In this document: piece by piece, positions 37,897 to 48,255 of the stretch
Layout of the letters: every line of letters begins with the position of its first letter
Numbering within the stretch: the first letter of the stretch is position 1
Source of the DNA: Chamaecrista fasciculata
Taxonomy: Eukaryota; Streptophyta; Magnoliopsida; Fabales; Fabaceae
Assembly (NCBI GenBank): GCA_003254925.1
Contig: QANZ01041884.1
Span: 80,694 to 144,693 of the forward strand
Reading direction: 5' to 3'
Length of the DNA stretch: 64,000 bases
The notes under the pieces: generated by a model
Told to the model about the DNA's origin: nothing
The model's database searches: none
Seen by the model: the letters and a program-made list of their open reading frames with translations, nothing else
Position numbers and translations under genes: made by a program

Positions 37897-38165
37897 CAGG
37901 GGCGGAGCCAGGATTTTAGGTTAGGGGGGGCCGAAAATTTTTTTTGGCTAAAATTTTTTTTAGTCCCTAATGTTTATTTAAAGTTTGATTTTGGTCCCTA
38001 ATGTTCGGGTTTGAAATGAGAGAAACATGACCATATTTAATAGTTAGGGACCAATTACGAAATTTTTAGAAAATATTAAGGACCTAAGTAGGACAAAAAA
38101 TCATTAAGGACCAACATAGAACTTTAGGTAAACATTAGGGACCAAAATAGAATTTTGGCCTATTT
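37897..38165. mobile_element. hAT-like terminus with inner foldback
   Basis: CAGGGGCGGAGCCAGGATTT at 37897 resembles hAT-type terminal inverted repeats, but the matching end was not found. Within it 37944-38165 folds back on itself (TAGTCCCTAATGTTTA against TAAACATTAGGGACCA). This may be a truncated element with a nested MITE. Confidence 0.45.
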
Positions 38166-38486
38166 TTTGTCTATATATTATCAATATTATAAGATAAAAT
38201 GTATAATTTGGATAAAAAAATATATGAAACATATAAAAATGTAAAGAAATAATAAAATTAGAGAGATAATAGTATTTAAATTGATTAAAATATTAATAAA
38301 AAATGATGAATCTTAGAAATTATATTATCTAAGATATTATTTATATTTTTTATATTTCTTTATGTATGTTTTACTAAAAAATAATAAACTAAAACTTTTA
38401 GATTGATTAGGGTTTAAGAAATAAGAAATATTATAATATATTTTTAATTTTTTTACTTTGAGAAAATGATAGAAATAATAGCATNA

Positions 38487-38663
38487 TTTTTTTTTGTCCA
38501 AAGTATCCCTCAACTTGATAGGCTAAGGACTAATCCTCCGCGGATTTCTGCTCCATTTAAGGGTTTATCGCTGACTAATTGGTTGCTGCGTACACAAAGC
38601 GAGATTCAAACCCCGCACTTGCTTAAACGACCCACTGAGCTCGACCATTAGACCAACCTAACT
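38487..38663 (-). mobile_element. tRNA-derived SINE, about 177 bp
   Basis: On the minus strand it begins GTTGGTCTAATGGTCGAGC, with an A-box-like TGGTCTAATGGT. A B-box-like GGTTTGAATCTC lies about 45 bp further on (plus 38601-38612). It ends with ATACTTTGGACAAAAAAAAA. Internal pol III promoter boxes plus an oligo-A tail define a tRNA-related SINE. An N at 38485 sits at the tail, so the target duplication cannot be read. Confidence 0.7.
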
Positions 38664-39138
38664 TAGTTTGCATGTACGTATGTTTGCCTAAGTTAGTGTA
38701 TTTATTGGTGCATGTTAATAGTAGTGATTAATCTCGTAAGTTCTTCATTTAAAAATAAATCAATAATCACAAAATATTTTTTATATCCAAATATGAAATT
38801 TGAACCCTCACCGTAATTTAATTAAGGGACCAAGCTAATTAAAAAATGATTAAGCCACACTCATGATTATACATATATAACTTTTAAAAGGTTATTGGCT
38901 CTGCTAGCATGCCGAGATTGGCTCTCTTCATACAATTGACATTTAAAATAATTGCTTTCGGCGGATATCCATAGATTCAAGAAAGTTAGATAAGTTAAAG
39001 TTAACTTTAAAGTTATTTATCTATATATTATTCCTTAGATATAAGAGATTAATTAAATACTTATATATATAAGAGATTAAGTTAAAGTTATTAGATAGAT
39101 ACGTATTACACTGATACAAGAGATTAATTAAATACTTA
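38664..39138. other. AT-rich intergenic with short direct repeat
   Basis: The word AGAGATTAATTAAATACTTA occurs twice (about 39048 and 39119). No gene is recognised. Confidence 0.35.
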
Positions 39139-41613
39139 TCTATATATAACTATAAAGCTGAGTTCTGGGTTCTCATGTGATGCCATGTCAGCAAAAACAA
39201 TTTAAAAAATCAAAAGTAAATTAATTTCAAAAAAGAAATTAATTTGAATAATTTCTGAAGTTTAATTAATGCAAATTAGGATACTTATCTATATTCCTAA
39301 TTTTTCGAACCTATTTACATCCACTACCACAATATAAAAAATATTTAATCAATGAAATTTCATACAATCCCTTTAATTTTGGCATTGATTATGTCAATTG
39401 ATATCTATATTTTAAACTTTTAATTATAAATTAGCCTATTAATTAGCATTTGTGATTGTAATCCTTGATTCTCTCACCCTAAAATATTCTTGATTCTCCC
39501 ATATCATTTTGAAATTTCAAAATTTCACACTAACAAATCTCATAGAATCACATATATTTTTCTATATATACTCTATCATTTTGCAATCTTCTTCCTGCAC
39601 CAATAATTTTATTTTTCCATCTGTTATGCTCTGTGCAAGTGCGTTTAACATTCTTTCTATATTCGTACATCCTTCATATTCGTACAGGAGTTCTATATTC
39701 AGGTATATTTTTAAATCATTATCTAAGATTATTAACATTGTTCATTTCTTCATCCTTCATATTTGTACAGGAGTTCTATATTCAGGTATATTTTTAAATC
39801 ATTATCTAAGATTATTAACATTGTTCATTTCTTCATCCTTCATATTCGTACAGGAGTTCTATATTCAGGTATATTTTTAAATCATTATCTAAGATTATTA
39901 ACATTGTTCTTTTCTTCATCCTTCATATTCGTACAGGAGTTCTATATTCAGGTATATTTTTAAATCATTATCTAAGATTATTAACATTGTTCATTTCTTC
40001 ATCCTTCATATTCGTACAGGAGTTCTATATTCAGGTATATTTTTAAATCATTATCTAAGATTATTAACATTGTTCTTTTCTTCATCCTTCATATTCGTAC
40101 AGGAGTTCTATATTCAGGTATATTTTTAAATCATTATCTAAGATTATTAACATTGTTCTTTTCTTCATCCTTCATATTCGTACAGGAGTTCTATATTCAG
40201 GTATATTTTTAAATCATTATCTAAGATTATTAACATTGTTCTTTTCTTGAGATAATTTTGATCCTTTATATATATATATATTATCTTTCTCAATCTATAT
40301 ATTTTATAGGGTTGGATCGAATCCAAATTTAAAGCAGAAAACAAAACATCAGGTTTTTCCTTTCCGTTATGTGCATATAACTTGATTCATTCATTTTATC
40401 ATGCGTCTGTTAGTGTTCATTGTTAAACTCCAGGCAATGCTCTTTCTTTCTCTACTCTTCAATTTTCTTTGGCTACTTTTATATCTGCTTCAATTTATCT
40501 TCCATTCATATTATTCAACAAAGTTATATTATTGACATTTTTTCACATTGATGAATATATAGGAGGTAAGTCCGTAAGACAGGACGATGGCAAAACATCT
40601 TTGGTATGTGTCTTGCACATTGTATTGATTATTTTTAATCTCATAATTTCAGAAAATTTCATGAGGCTCACCATCTCTTAGATTGGAATTCGCAAGAAAT
40701 AAAGGGAGAAGGTGACAACGACAATTGTGATTTGTGAATGTATCAAAAAATAAGGTCAATCAAAGTCTTCGGTCACTGATGATATTTAACAAAATAGTTT
40801 ATATAAAAGTTACATCCCATATTAATTCCCATGTTTATCTCCCACATTCATTTTTTAAATCTTTAATTTATTATACCTTCATATTTGATCTTCCTTTTAA
40901 TTTTTTAAATTTCTCATATCTAATTTTCTTTAACTGCCTTGAAATATGAAACTCCTCTCTCTCTACTTCTATTCTATTAATATTTTCTCATCCATTTTTA
41001 AATTCCAAATTCTCTTTATTCATTATTTTTATGCTAACTCATCTCTCTTGATTGTAATTTTTAGTTTTGAATCCTAAAAATTAACAAAAAAAAAATTAAA
41101 CTTGCAGTTTCTTCATGTGAATTAGTCAAATTTTATGTTTCAATCATAAAATATTTCTCATTCAATATGACCGCAAATAAATGAATCCCATAAAAGTAGG
41201 GATTTCATTTAAAAAATCAAAATCGACTAATGACTCAAAAGAAAATCCTAACAAATCTTAATATAGGTGAATGACAAAAGGAAACCAAAGAGACAGTGAG
41301 GCTTTCTGAGCAATTTTATTTTTATTAATAATTTTAAGGAATTTATTATTATTTTATTTGTATCATTACATTTTTGTATGGCCAATTAATTTTATAATGA
41401 TCAATTAATGTAAAATTGAATTGAAGGTGAAATGTCTCAATTTAAGAGTTGTGGGATTTGATTTTAAACTTTTATTGTATGCGCAATTATTATATCATCA
41501 AATAAACGTATACCTAATAGCCTTATTTTTTTTTCTTGGGTCATTGTCTTATTAGTTATTAGCCTTAAATTAATTACTTTTTTAAATTTGATTTTCTAAT
41601 AATTTTAAAACTT
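39139..41613 (+). mobile_element. Candidate non-autonomous Helitron, 5' end only
   Basis: At 39139, after an A, the sequence TCTATATATAACTATAAAGC resembles the 5' TC end of plant Helitrons (TC, then an AT-rich ATATA...ATAAAG block). It is followed by GATGCCATGTCAGC, also common in these elements. No convincing hairpin-CTRR 3' end is seen before the N run at 41614, so the right limit is open. The 83-bp array lies inside. No Rep or helicase coding is seen. Confidence 0.4.
39670..40249 (+). repeat. Seven-copy 83-bp tandem array
   Basis: The word GTACAGGAG recurs at 39682, 39765, 39848, 39931, 40014, 40097 and 40180, an exact 83-bp period. Copies differ at only one or two sites (for example TTCAT versus TTCTT). 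Each unit has a pyrimidine-rich tract ending TACAG, then GAGTTCTATATTCAG, then GTATAT, so it reads as acceptor, 15-nt exon and donor, with 68 nt between. It is not a CRISPR: there are no unique spacers. Confidence 0.95.
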
Positions 41614-42589
41614 NNNNNNNNNNNNNNNNNNNNNNNNNNNNNNNNNNNNNNNNNNNNNNNNNNNNNNNNNNNNNNNNNNNNNNNNNNNNNNNNNNNNNNN
41701 NNNNNNNNNNNNNNNNNNNNNNNNNNNNNNNNNNNNNNNNNNNNNNNNNNNNNNNNNNNNNNNNNNNNNNNNNNNNNNNNNNNNNNNNNNNNNNNNNNNN
41801 NNNNNNNNNNNNNNNNNNNNNNNNNNNNNNNNNNNNNNNNNNNNNNNNNNNNNNNNNNNNNNNNNNNNNNNNNNNNNNNNNNNNNNNNNNNNNNNNNNNN
41901 NNNNNNNNNNNNNNNNNNNNNNNNNNNNNNNNNNNNNNNNNNNNNNNNNNNNNNNNNNNNNNNNNNNNNNNNNNNNNNNNNNNNNNNNNNNNNNNNNNNN
42001 NNNNNNNNNNNNNNNNNNNNNNNNNNNNNNNNNNNNNNNNNNNNNNNNNNNNNNNNNNNNNNNNNNNNNNNNNNNNNNNNNNNNNNNNNNNNNNNNNNNN
42101 NNNNNNNNNNNNNNNNNNNNNNNNNNNNNNNNNNNNNNNNNNNNNNNNNNNNNNNNNNNNNNNNNNNNNNNNNNNNNNNNNNNNNNNNNNNNNNNNNNNN
42201 NNNNNNNNNNNNNNNNNNNNNNNNNNNNNNNNNNNNNNNNNNNNNNNNNNNNNNNNNNNNNNNNNNNNNNNNNNNNNNNNNNNNNNNNNNNNNNNNNNNN
42301 NNNNNNNNNNNNNNNNNNNNNNNNNNNNNNNNNNNNNNNNNNNNNNNNNNNNNNNNNNNNNNNNNNNNNNNNNNNNNNNNNNNNNNNNNNNNNNNNNNNN
42401 NNNNNNNNNNNNNNNNNNNNNNNNNNNNNNNNNNNNNNNNNNNNNNNNNNNNNNNNNNNNNNNNNNNNNNNNNNNNNNNNNNNNNNNNNNNNNNNNNNNN
42501 NNNNNNNNNNNNNNNNNNNNNNNNNNNNNNNNNNNNNNNNNNNNNNNNNNNNNNNNNNNNNNNNNNNNNNNNNNNNNNNNNNNNNNNNN
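41614..42589. other. Assembly gap (Ns)
   Basis: This is a run of undetermined bases. The LINE fragment begins directly at its right edge, so more of that LINE probably lies in the gap. Confidence 0.99.
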
Positions 42590-44213
42590 CTTACCTTGGC
42601 TACCTCCGTCCTTCAAAGTTTGTCGCTGTACAAGATGTCTGTTTTTAAGGTTCCTATTTCTTTTGCCAAGAAATTTGACTCTATTACAGCCAATTTCTTC
42701 TGGGGTTTCAAACAAGATCGTCCTGCTATGCATCTTTCAGCTTACTCGAATCTCTGTCGTCCTAAGAAATTGGGAGGGTTGGGTTTTAGAAGTTTTGCGC
42801 TTACCAATCAAGTGTTGTTGGCAAAACAAGTTTGGCATGTTTACAGTAAGAAGGAGTCCTTATGCATTCGTTGGCTTGTGGGTAAATATTTTCATGGTTC
42901 CCTTCATAATCAACCCATTCTCACTACCCAACCTTCCAGGATTTGGAAAGGTATTATCTCTAGCAGTACGATCATTTATGATCACCTTAGATGGAATGTT
43001 GGTACGGGCGATGATATTTCGTTAGGGACACAGTATTGGTGGCAGCTTCTTCCGAGTAAACCTCCCAATCTTCAGGTTGTAAGCGATCTTCGTGTTTCGT
43101 CTTATGGAGGATGGGACAAAGAAAAGATTTTACAGTGCTTTGACCCCTCGTTGGTGGACAGGGTTCTCAAAACACCTCTTTCACTTAACAACATCCCAGA
43201 TCAATTAATCTGGTCTGGCTCCCCTTCTGGAAATATTCAGTGGCTGGTGGCTACTCCTGGTTGCTTTTTAATCAAGCGACCCTGACGTCCTATGAGAATC
43301 TTGATTTTCGCTGGGATGTCTTTTGGAAAATCCAAATACCACCCAATGTTCTTCTTTTCGTCTGGCTTCTTTACTACAATGTTATCCCTACCATCGAGTC
43401 CTTACGATTCCATCATCTTAGGATTCAGGGCGGTTGCGTTTTGTGTGATCATGATTCTGAGGATGGTGAACACCTTTTTCTTCAGTGCGCTTTCGCTCGA
43501 GCGATTTGGTTTAGGGCATTCCCTTATGTTCTCAGTTCTATGGCTTAGGAGATTAGCATAAAGGTTTGGCTGGCAAATCTGTTGGAGCTTTCCTTGGATC
43601 AATCTTCTATCATATCCTCCTCAATTGGATTGGTTTTTATGATCCTTCATGTGATCTGGTTGGCTCGTAACCGTCGAATTTTTGATGGTGTCAGACCTGA
43701 CCCTATGCTTACTTTTTAGACTGTGCTCTCTAGCTGGAATGCTCTTTCAGCTGCCTTCGCCAATAAGACAGGTGTAATTCTGGGTGCACAAAAAAGTTCT
43801 CCTAAACGTGTCTGGTCTACTTGTTTAGTTGACAGTCTTTGTGGGCCTACTGTTTTTCTTCTTACTCGAAGAATTAGGCGGGTTGCTACGGTTTACTTCT
43901 TGGTCTTTATGCAGGGCAGATGCACCCTTCGCGATATCGTTATAGACCAACTTCAAGGGCTACACCTGCATCAAATAAGCCGGGAATTCTACATTCCTCA
44001 TTGGTTTCTTCCTCAGTTAGGTCTTTGTTACTTCTTGTTTCTAAAGATCTGTGCTCTCTTCTTCCTGCAGGGTTTGAAATTCGACGTCATGAACTGCGGC
44101 ATAAGGACTTTTTTCACTATTTTAGCACGCTTGCTCCATCTCCCGCCATTATGTTAGGTTTAGACTCTTTTATTTCCCTTTAATTTTTGTATTTGTCATA
44201 AAAAAGAAAAAGT
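42590..44213 (+). pseudogene. L1-type LINE, 3' part of ORF2, degenerate
   Basis: It reads as the region after the reverse-transcriptase core of plant LINEs. FFWGFKQDRPAMHLSAYSNLC and PKKLGGLGFRSFALTNQVLLAKQVW are typical of the RT thumb/connection. A zf-RVT domain follows (FWKIQIPPNVLLFVWLL, GCVLCDHDSEDGEHLFLQCAFARAIW). Coding moves to another frame at about 43240-43285 and stops at 43548; later frames (to about 44180) are further broken, so ORF2 is dead. The element ends near TTTGTATTTGTCATAAAAAAG at about 44213, consistent with a LINE 3' tail. The 5' part is lost in the N run. Confidence 0.85.
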
Positions 44214-45290
44214 GACGTTTTGAAGGCCAAATTGTTAATTGAATTGTCCAAGTCTTTTTCAAAAATTCATTCATTGGCTTTTTCATATCTCTTGCTCTGA
44301 AAATCATTCCATTTGTAAACATGTTAGAATTTCTCTCCCCACAAGAACTTATACTATGTGAAACTTCCTTCTACAACAACTTTGAGTAAGCAAATTAGAA
44401 TGCATCAAAATCATATGATACAGTGTATATATACGATACAGACAAAATATATATTTGGTTATTTAACTAAAGGTTATATCTTAATTTACCCTTTGAATTT
44501 TATTTATTTCACTTTAACCTTTTAATTTTTCAAAATTGATTAAAAAATTTCTAACCTTATTTACTTTATTTTAATGAATAATGTTAAGTTTGAATCGAAA
44601 TTAATGTTGAATAAATTATATAAAGTATAATAAATAAGCAAATATATAAAGTGTCTCAAATTCAACATTTTTTATTGAATAAATTTATAACATTATGAGT
44701 TAGAAACTTCTTTTATTGTTTTTTAAAGTTAAGTAACTAAAATGAAACTAATCAAATTTAATTAAATTAAATGAAAAATTTGAAACATGACCTTAAATTA
44801 AGAGATTAAAAATATACTTTTTCTTTTGCATTACATGTATATATATATACGTAGAAGGGGACCAATAAACCTACCGTATCTAATACAAAATATTGGTCCC
44901 ATTATGTTAAGGCATTAGGTGTTGTTTTGCTCTCTAAACATATTTTAAGAGTCCACAGGGCACCACATGGAGAAAAAAAATAAATAAAGATTCTTCCCCA
45001 TTTTAGAGGCCATTATCCCTTATTTTGCACAATATTCAAAATTGAAATGGACATTTTACTTTTCTCTTTACAATATTAATTAAAAAGAAAACAATTTCGG
45101 TAATTACAATTAATTAATTTGAATTATAGTCTCTATTATTATAGATCTAGCTAGCCCCTCCTGTGAGTAAGACAATGTTGATTGTTATCTTATTGGTCCC
45201 TATCTCTTTGTGTAGTGTTTCAAACTTATAAGCACCCCTCGTTTGTCAAGAAAGAGACCACCACTTTATATTACGATATAATTACAAGAT
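44214..45290. other. AT-rich intergenic
   Basis: No gene is recognised. The sequence resembles decayed MITE DNA around 44455-44820 without clear ends. Confidence 0.35.
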
Positions 45291-45814
45291 GGTCAAAACC
45301 TCCAATTGGTCACAAAAGTAAGGAGTAGATTTCAAATTAGTCTTAATTTTTTTGTTTGTTTCAAATTGATCCTATATGTTTTCATAATTTTCCAAATTGG
45401 TTCTAAAGTAATCATATCTCTCTCATTTCAAGTTCAAATGTGACAAATTCAGAGCTATAGATAGTTGCATTTGATGAGCACTTTATTTATCCAGTTGAAA
45501 CCATAAAAAAGGAGGATAAATCAGATCCTGAAAGTGTGTCACTCGTTTCACAGTGAAACAAACCAAGTTGGTCATATCTCTCTTATTTCAAGTCTGAATA
45601 TGACGTGTTTAAAACTATGTGTTAACTCATGAAGAGTTATTTTTCTGCATAGTTGAGACCATTCGAAAATGAGGTTAAATCGCATTCTGAAAGTATGTTT
45701 GAGACCAATTTGAGAAATTATAAAAATATGTAGGACCAATTTGAAACAAATGAAATATTTAGGATCAATTTGTAATCTACCACATACATTTGGGACCATT
45801 TCATGGTTTTGACC
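45291..45814. mobile_element. Foldback MITE, 524 bp
   Basis: Termini GGTCAAAACC and GGTTTTGACC are perfect inverted 10-mers. The arms continue with ATTGGTC/GGACCA words and a repeated inner segment with ATATCTCTCTTATTTCAAG. No clear target duplication is visible. It is related in wording to 56334-57212. Confidence 0.7.
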
Positions 45815-45831
45815 TCAAAAGCACTGTTATG

Positions 45832-46010
45832 AAAATCGGCCGGTCGGACCGGTTGAACTGCGAACCGGCTAGTGGTCCGATCCGAGTTGGCTATAAAACC
45901 GCCATGGCAAATAATCGGTCAACAACCAGATGAACCGGTCAGAAAACGAGAAAATCGGCCTGAACCGGTTCAGGCATTTTTGTCCTTTTCTTTTTTTTTT
46001 TACCTTTTTG
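45832..46010. repeat. Truncated CCGGTT-rich MITE piece
   Basis: A patch rich in GGACCGGTTGAAC and AACCGGTTCAGG words, like the ends of the hAT MITE at 7506-8043. Only one end is present. Confidence 0.5.
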
Positions 46011-46059
46011 GATTAAAATGATGTTATTTTAAAGGTTTTTTTTTTCTTTTTAAGTTTAN

Positions 46060-47753
46060 TAGTCTAACGTTGCCCGTAGCAGGGTAGCCATAAGGGCTAC
46101 GTACAGGTTTGGTTGATTGCAGTGCTGAGGAATGTGGTTGACCAAGATAGAATTTTGTCCCTCAGTAAAGATGAGAGATATTTAACTGGCGCCCTCGATG
46201 AGTCTGTCCAAGGAATGTGTGGCCACACAGGGTAATGGGACTTACTCAGGAAATCGAGAAAGTTGTGGTTTAGATTAAGGATGACTTTCCCGTGCCTTAT
46301 CGATGACCAAAATATCGTGTGACAATAGGGTCTATGACAAGGTGGTACTAAGGTTAAATCAATCATTTTGATAAAACGATAACTCACGTGTTTTGGGTAG
46401 TCGTGATGGCTTGCTAAAATCCGCTCTCGACTTGTGAGTCATAGGGATGACTTGCTGCCAACTTCACGTGAGGCCTGCTGGGTCACACATGAGCACCTGG
46501 ACACCGCTTAAAGGGACACGAATTAGGGTTAATTCGTGAGTCACTCCGGTGACACAATTTAAGACATAGTTAAATGTCTGGGACATAAAGTCTTGTCTTA
46601 AATAAAATCTACGGTTGAGATATTTAAATTTGTGGGACAAGTTTAAATATATTAATTGTTAAATAGTTAATGGGATTAATCTATTTACAATTATAATATT
46701 AGGGAATAATAAATTAAATAAGGTTCCCAAAAGTTAGGAGATTATTGATTTATTAAATTCACTAATATTAAGATAATGGGATTGAGGGTGGCGCCTCATA
46801 TAAGGTGATTTTAATTAATGAAAATGTTTTATTAATTAAAGTAATGAATTTGAATTCAAGATTTGATCTTGAGATTCAAAATTTGAATTAAAGATATTAG
46901 GGTAATATTTTAATTCAAAATCATTGGAAGATAATAAGTTATTAGGAATGTTATTTTTGATTTATAAAATTTCAAGAAAAGGAGGGGAAGTTGGCGCATG
47001 GATTTGAGAATCAAGGAAGATTTGATTTTCCAATTTGATTCTCAAAAGATTGCATTTTGAATTTGAATTAAGATATTAAGGTAATATTTTAATTAGAAAT
47101 TCAAGTCCTAAAATTGTGATATTATTGTAATCTCATAATTTTATAATTTGATAATCCTATAATTTAGGGATTCCCTAATTATAATTATCAAAACTCTCCT
47201 AACTATATATTTTGAGAGGCAAGTCGACTTTGCTAATCCTAATTCACTAAGTGAATTTTGCTTTCTTCTTTTGTGAGACAAGAGAGAGAATTTCGCCTAG
47301 CCCTAAACCTAGAGAGAGAAGTCGATTTTTCAAGAGTGAGAGGAAAAATCGACTTGTTCAAAAAGGTAGGGTTTTGAGAGAGAAAACAAGAGAGCCTCTT
47401 GTTTCTTGCGCCACCCATCCTCTTGGTTCAAGAACTGTTCTTGATTACCAAGAGACCATAGATTGAAGTCCCGGGTTCTTTTGGAGAAAAGAACTGAAGG
47501 CTAGCACCTTGGTGCCACCAAACTGCTCGTGTGGATTACCGGCGGAGGAAGGACGCTTCGAGTGGACTTCTCGGAATCGCACCGTTCAACCGGACCGATT
47601 GAAACTCGTGAGGTATACCACTAACTTTACCGGTTTAAATTCATCTAGCGAATCCTGTAGAAAATCATAGAGTGGCGTTTTAATTTTTCTAGCGTTTTAA
47701 TCATTTTAATTATTTTCTCGCTTCCGCTGCGCCGCCTTCGATATTTCCCAACA
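46060..47753 (+). mobile_element. Long Copia-type LTR fossil
   Basis: About 1.7 kb ends CCCAACA at 47753. It carries a TATA-like CTATATATTTTGAGAGG at about 47203 and a long downstream leader with GC-rich patches, as in the long LTRs of SIRE/Maximus-type Copia elements. No internal region follows, so it is a solo or truncated terminal repeat. An N at 46059 marks the left edge, where the start of the repeat is not readable. Confidence 0.6.
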
Positions 47754-48125
47754 TAAATCACCCACCAATGAAAACTTTACTTGTGGCATGAATTATGTCT
47801 TTGGGATAAGACTTCGTCATTATCATAATTTATATTGCAACAGAACAATCAAGATTTCCAAATCAATAATGTTTTATTGAAAATGAAAAATAATTTACTT
47901 AACTTTCTAATAACATGGTAACGTCATAGTTTTTTCTTTTTTATTTTTTTGAATTCTGATGGTAACGTCATAGTATTATTGTCTATGTAAGGGAGGGATT
48001 GACTATTTTTACTTTATTTTTTGTTTGTATTGTGTTTGGCTTTGCCTTAATTTTGAATAAATTATGTTCCACGCAATATATATATATATATATATATATT
48101 TGAGTAATTGAGTGGTATAGTAGTG
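47754..48125. other. DLK2-like gene promoter region
   Basis: AT-rich upstream DNA containing an ultra-short insertion (47931) and a TA-repeat at about 48079-48100. Confidence 0.4.
47931..47958 (-). mobile_element. Ultra-short insertion CAGAATTC-A(n)
   Basis: A 28-bp insert, minus reading CAGAATTC plus an A-rich tail, lies between perfect 16-bp direct repeats ATGGTAACGTCATAGT (47915-47930, 47959-47974). It sits about 300 bp upstream of the DLK2-like start. Confidence 0.7.
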
Positions 48126-48255
48126 CTATAAATAGAGACTAGAGAGAGATGGGCAAGAGCAAATTAAACAAAGCCACACATTGTGGTCGAAGTAGCTTTC
48201 TCACCCTCTCTAGTTCCTTGTGCTTAATTCAACTCTCTCTCTCTCTCTCTCAAAC
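48126..48255 (+). promoter_or_regulatory. Core promoter and leader of DLK2-like gene
   Basis: CTATAAATAG at 48126-48135 is a good plant TATA box, placing the transcript start near 48155-48165. The leader ends in a CT microsatellite (about 48231-48250) just before the ATG at 48256. Confidence 0.75.

Noticed and set aside
39509-39963. Open frames through the 83-bp array (123 and 66 aa)
   Set aside because: They are produced by the repeat itself reading in shifted frames, have no family resemblance, and stop within a few units.
39670-40249. CRISPR-like regular array
   Set aside because: The whole 83-bp unit is conserved, with no unique spacers, and the genome is a plant nuclear one.
41515-41561. 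Further ultra-short insertion candidate
   Set aside because: The flanking repeats match over only about 11 bp with a mismatch, too weak to list.
41582-42733. 383-aa minus-strand open frame
   Set aside because: Almost entirely Ns; it only appears open because the gap has no stops.
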